This document shows, piece after piece, positions 45,945-48,425 of a stretch of 48,425 bases of DNA. Made by a program: the position numbers and the translations under genes. The notes under the pieces are model-generated. The model had not been told where the DNA came from. It saw only the letters and a program-made list of their open reading frames with translations, and searched no databases. How positions within the stretch are numbered: position 1 is the first letter of the stretch; the number at the start of each line of letters is the position of its first letter. Origin of the DNA: a virus; IMG/VR virus record IMGVR_UViG_3300005253_000341, positions 1-48,425 of that record; one strand, given 5' to 3'.

Positions 45945-46832
45945 CTACTCCTTTCCTTGTGTTTGCGCTGCTGCAGTCCGCTGCTTCCACTTATCAACCA
46001 TCTGCCCGAAGTCGGGCTTGAGCTTGTCGGCTATTGGAAGCGCGCGGTTCTTGAGGTCTACGTTGATTGCGGCTGTAGACCAGGTGAATTCGATGCCGGC
46101 TTTTACAGCAAGCACTACATCGCTGAAGTCCTTGGGTATCTTGGGCGCGAGCTTAGTTCCTAGCGCGTCTACCATGAGGGTCATCCCTCCCGCGAGTTCG
46201 TCGACTAAGCGCTGGAGATGAGCGGTAAGCAGGAAGTAACATCGCAAGTCTGAGCAGCACTTTTTGATAAAGCGCTCCTCGGCGTTCATTGCTATCCCCC
46301 ACTCGCCTTGGTGAGCCGCGGGTTTGGAACCTATCGTCATGTCCATTGACATGGTATTGAGGCCAGACATGCTGTCGAAGGCAAAGGCCCGGTTAGGTCC
46401 CCACGAGTCGATGGCCCCGTACTCCTTGCCGTCGCGCTGGCACTTGAAGTTGGCGCACACCGCAAGCATGTTGAAGAACTGCTGGTAGTCCTGCTTGTTT
46501 AGGCCGGACTTAATTTCAGTGACGGCCTTGTAACTGAGAGAGGTAATGGTTGTAGCCATGGTTTGTAGTGTCGCCCATGAGGGACTTGCCTGGGCGACAT
46601 AGTGCCAGTGAAGCTTGTCCATGGGGAGGTTGTGGAGTTCCATGGCATCTATGAGGGACTCCTCCCCCCGCGGGTCAGTAATAAGCACGAAGGTCTCAAT
46701 ACCGGCGGCTATAAATGTGGGTATCGCGGTAGTTTTTCCGGTCCCGGCCGGGCCAATTAGGAGGGTGCTGGAGCCTGGAATTGAGGCTTGGGGCTGAGTC
46801 TCGATTGGGGTTCGCTCTGTGGCTGAGGTCAT
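45945..46832 (-). CDS. Sak4-like AAA (RecA-fold) ATPase
   Basis: A 295-residue protein. Walker A GPAGTGKTT (27-35), FAFDSMSGL as the B-strand acidic segment, LLTAHLQR as sensor. Phage nucleotide-binding/AAA_24 type; Sak4 proteins are single-strand annealing recombinases, and pair with an SSB and a Cas4-like exonuclease, which is what surrounds it here. Confidence 0.8.
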   Translation of the reverse strand: MTSATERTPIETQPQASIPGSSTLLIGPAGTGKTTAIPTFIAAGIETFVLITDPRGEESLIDAMELHNLPMDKLHWHYVAQASPSWATLQTMATTITSLSYKAVTEIKSGLNKQDYQQFFNMLAVCANFKCQRDGKEYGAIDSWGPNRAFAFDSMSGLNTMSMDMTIGSKPAAHQGEWGIAMNAEERFIKKCCSDLRCYFLLTAHLQRLVDELAGGMTLMVDALGTKLAPKIPKDFSDVVLAVKAGIEFTWSTAAINVDLKNRALPIADKLKPDFGQMVDKWKQRTAAAQTQGKE

Positions 46833-47068
46833 GGTAGTGGTCCTCGGTAGTCACAAATGAACATGACTCCCTTAGGCATCCGGTCGCAAACTTCTTTGGC
46901 CTCGTCGAAGGTGTAAGGGCCTGAAACAAGGGGCCGGCTGTCCTGGACGTTCCCTGCTACCATGAACTTCTCGTGGCCTTTTAGCTCCGCGCGGTCCAGT
47001 GCGTGGGCTCGGTCTTCCAAGACCTTTGCATGTTCGCGTAGCTCTCTGGCGGTAGGAGTATCAGTCAT
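46829..47068 (-). CDS. Hypothetical protein (79 aa)
   Basis: An N-terminal helix (TARELREHAKVLEDRAHALD) is followed by a small beta segment ending MFICDYRGPLP. It overlaps the ATPase start by four bases. No family recognised. Confidence 0.5.
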   Translation of the reverse strand: MTDTPTARELREHAKVLEDRAHALDRAELKGHEKFMVAGNVQDSRPLVSGPYTFDEAKEVCDRMPKGVMFICDYRGPLP

Positions 47069-47403
47069 GAGGCTGGTCCCGTCTCTCGCGAGACCCTCCT
47101 TATGATGGACTTGTACTCGAAGGGAGCCCTGGGGTCCAGGATCATGCCTACCTGCATGACTACAGGGGTCTTGCCGCCAGGGATTAGGACTTCGTCCCCG
47201 ACCTTGATGCTGAGGTCGGTGTTCAGGTAAGTATACCTTCGCTTGTCGCCGAAAGAAACTGAAAGATGGTTGGTGGGTGAGTCTTCAGTCATCGGGGTTC
47301 TCCCTTTGCTATGTCTGTCCCAAGGTCCGAATAGTAAGTAATCTATTTCCCGCGCGGCTTGCCGGGCAGGGCTCTCCATGTCTTCTTCAGTCAGTAAGGC
47401 CAT
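47065..47403 (-). CDS. Hypothetical protein with small beta-barrel-like C-terminus (112 aa)
   Basis: The C-terminal half (YTYLNTDLSIKVGDEVLIPG, KTPVVMQVGMI) resembles a short translation- or OB/SH3-like barrel. The N-terminal half is helical and acidic. ATG 47403 shares its A with the TAA of the micropeptide gene upstream. Confidence 0.5.
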   Translation of the reverse strand: MALLTEEDMESPARQAAREIDYLLFGPWDRHSKGRTPMTEDSPTNHLSVSFGDKRRYTYLNTDLSIKVGDEVLIPGGKTPVVMQVGMILDPRAPFEYKSIIRRVSRETGPAS

Positions 47404-47517
47404 TAGTTATCCCCCCCGAGAATGAATATAATCGGTGCGAGCAGGAGGAAGAGTGCTGCGGCGAAAAGTACTAGAAAACCTACTAAGTATACGAGTCCCA
47501 TTAGTTATTCCCCCCGA
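47402..47517. repeat. Direct repeat at two successive gene junctions
   Basis: ATTAGTTATCCCCCCCGA (from 47402) recurs as ATTAGTTATTCCCCCCGA (from 47500), encoding the end of one gene (GG-D/N-N-stop) and the next start. The copies flank the membrane micropeptide gene. Confidence 0.6.
47403..47501 (-). CDS. 32-residue single-span membrane micropeptide
   Basis: MGLVYLVGFLVLFAAALFLL, then APIIFILGGDN: one long hydrophobic helix. It is flanked by TAATG junctions on both sides, each embedded in the same 17-18-bp direct repeat. It appears to be an insertion between the exonuclease and the following gene. Confidence 0.6.
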   Translation of the reverse strand: MGLVYLVGFLVLFAAALFLLLAPIIFILGGDN

Positions 47518-48425
47518 CCAAAATAGGAACTGCTGGGTTTTTCTTCAGTGGATCCCACCTACGGATGTCGAATTCTGAGAGCCAGTCCTCAGGGTTCTCA
47601 CAGGTGCAGATATCCTTACGGTAAGGACAGCCTCCATAGCTATCACAGGCGTCGCCGTAGCTATGTTGCCAGGAGTTGCAGAACTGGGTGAAGGTAGGAG
47701 AGTCAATGGTATCGCCATAGACCTCACAGTTGAAGTTCCAGATGTCCACTAAGTGCTGAACCTTCGCGTTGGCCTCCTGCCACCAGCGGTCGATCTGCCA
47801 TTGTGGATACTGCTCTATGACTTGCATGTGTTTAAATTCTTTAACCTGAAAGGCAATGCCACGGATGAGAGCACTAGAAATTGGTAGTCCGTAATGCTGT
47901 GCGGCATAGCAATAACCGATAAACTGCCCCCTCATGGCCCACTTGTAGACCCACTGAGTGCCTAGACTAGTGGTAGTCTTCTCATCAACTACACAAAAGA
48001 AATCATTGAAATGACCCAAGAGGTCGCACCTACCGCAGAAGATAATAGGCTCACCGGAAACCGGATGGTTGACCTCCATAGGAATTGCAAAGGTGAATTC
48101 GATGGCCGGCTTGCCGTCGCCGTAGTAATAGGGCTCAATCCCGTCAGTATTAGGATCGTACTCCTCGAAGTAGGAATAGAGGGCGGCTACTGTATTGACT
48201 AGCGATTTGATATGGGGCTTGCCGTGCTTCTCCGGCTCGGGGTCAACATCACCCCAGTAATCGCTAATGGCCCAAGCGCCGCGGAGAGTAGCGTCAGAGA
48301 GTGAGTCGCCGCGTACCCACAGTGCGTGCCGTGACACTTCGAGCCCTTTGGCAAAGGCTCCGCCGCAATGTAGATCGGGGGAGATTGCGCTGTGAGTGAG
48401 GCCGAGAATATACTCGCGTAATCCT
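47501..48425 (-). CDS. Cas4/RecB-like PD-(D/E)XK exonuclease, catalytic part, starts beyond right edge
   Basis: About 307 residues visible, open to the window edge. The edge begins GLREYILGLTHSAISPDLHC, the same segment as residues 35-54 of the left-edge piece. Catalytic centre: FCGRCDLLGHFNDFFCVVDE, then K of DEKTT (G-x-x-D...D-E-x-K), then WVYKWAMRGQFIGYCYAA (motif with Gln-x-x-x-Y). C-terminal CDSYGGCPYRKDIC gives three Cys that with the N-terminal Cys make a Cas4-type 4Fe-4S cluster. Probably a 5'-3' recombination exonuclease acting with the Sak4-like ATPase. Confidence 0.82.
   Translation of the reverse strand, partial: GLREYILGLTHSAISPDLHCGGAFAKGLEVSRHALWVRGDSLSDATLRGAWAISDYWGDVDPEPEKHGKPHIKSLVNTVAALYSYFEEYDPNTDGIEPYYYGDGKPAIEFTFAIPMEVNHPVSGEPIIFCGRCDLLGHFNDFFCVVDEKTTTSLGTQWVYKWAMRGQFIGYCYAAQHYGLPISSALIRGIAFQVKEFKHMQVIEQYPQWQIDRWWQEANAKVQHLVDIWNFNCEVYGDTIDSPTFTQFCNSWQHSYGDACDSYGGCPYRKDICTCENPEDWLSEFDIRRWDPLKKNPAVPILVGGNN

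Noticed and set aside
1-48425. CRISPR array, tRNA genes, integrase/excisionase or transposase
   Set aside because: No spaced direct repeats of CRISPR type, no recognisable tRNA cloverleaf found by eye (a tRNAscan run would settle this), and no tyrosine/serine recombinase or transposase motif in any frame.
1-48425. Z-genome (2-aminoadenine) phage call
   Set aside because: A MazZ-like gene is present but PurZ is not, and the polymerase cannot be assigned to DpoZ by eye; kept as a finding, not a conclusion.

Overview
The window is an essentially complete tailed-phage genome of about 48.4 kb, apparently a podovirus. It carries TerS/TerL, a podovirus-type portal, scaffold, an SU10/DUF5309-type capsid protein, a short-tail adaptor and stabilisation protein, and three to four ejection proteins including one of 1659 residues. 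It has no tape measure, sheath or tail-tube genes. I see no integrase, excisionase, CI-like repressor, phage RNA polymerase or tRNA, so it looks lytic and dependent on host RNA polymerase. A small protein with the sigma-binding domain of GcrA points to an alphaproteobacterial host (inference). The ends of the window hold two versions of the same stretch of one exonuclease gene, 20 of 27 residues identical. This suggests a circular or circularly permuted genome opened inside that gene, with strain variation or a paralogue at the junction.

Layout. (1) 1-8650, minus strand: an early region of many small, tightly overlapping genes (Zn-ribbon proteins, membrane micropeptides of 25-34 residues, RHH-like proteins, a MazZ-like dATP/dGTP diphosphohydrolase). 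It is divided by leftward sigma70-type promoters and rho-independent terminators. (2) 6860-7300: a gene-free block with long inverted repeats, homopolymer tracts and operator-like motifs, the best origin candidate. (3) 8834-9022: the divergent control region with two rightward promoters. (4) 9023-35802, plus strand: packaging (TerS, a PD-(D/E)XK nuclease, a zinc microprotein, TerL), head, appendages, lysis (putative holin, lysozyme, DUF1353), tail stabilisation and ejection proteins. (5) 35789-48425, minus strand: replication and recombination (DUF3987 helicase, deoxyribosyltransferase-like protein, family A polymerase in two pieces, TSCPD-like protein, ParB-DNA methyltransferase, SF1 helicase, ssDNA-binding-like protein, Sak4-like ATPase, Cas4-like exonuclease).

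Three features tie the genome together. A dyad element with half-site ATATrrTGTG recurs at nine or more places, nearly all intergenic, including inside the 17-bp spacers of two perfect-spacing TTGACA promoters; it looks like a phage-wide operator. Genes are chained by ATGA and TAATG stop/start overlaps. A roughly 21-residue peptide module with core QLTxTxTAP recurs about 16 times in four virion genes and appears to have split the tail stabilisation gene in two.

Starts were chosen from visible Shine-Dalgarno sequences and overlaps, so several genes are shorter than their maximal open frames. Functions marked as inferred rest on motif recognition only.
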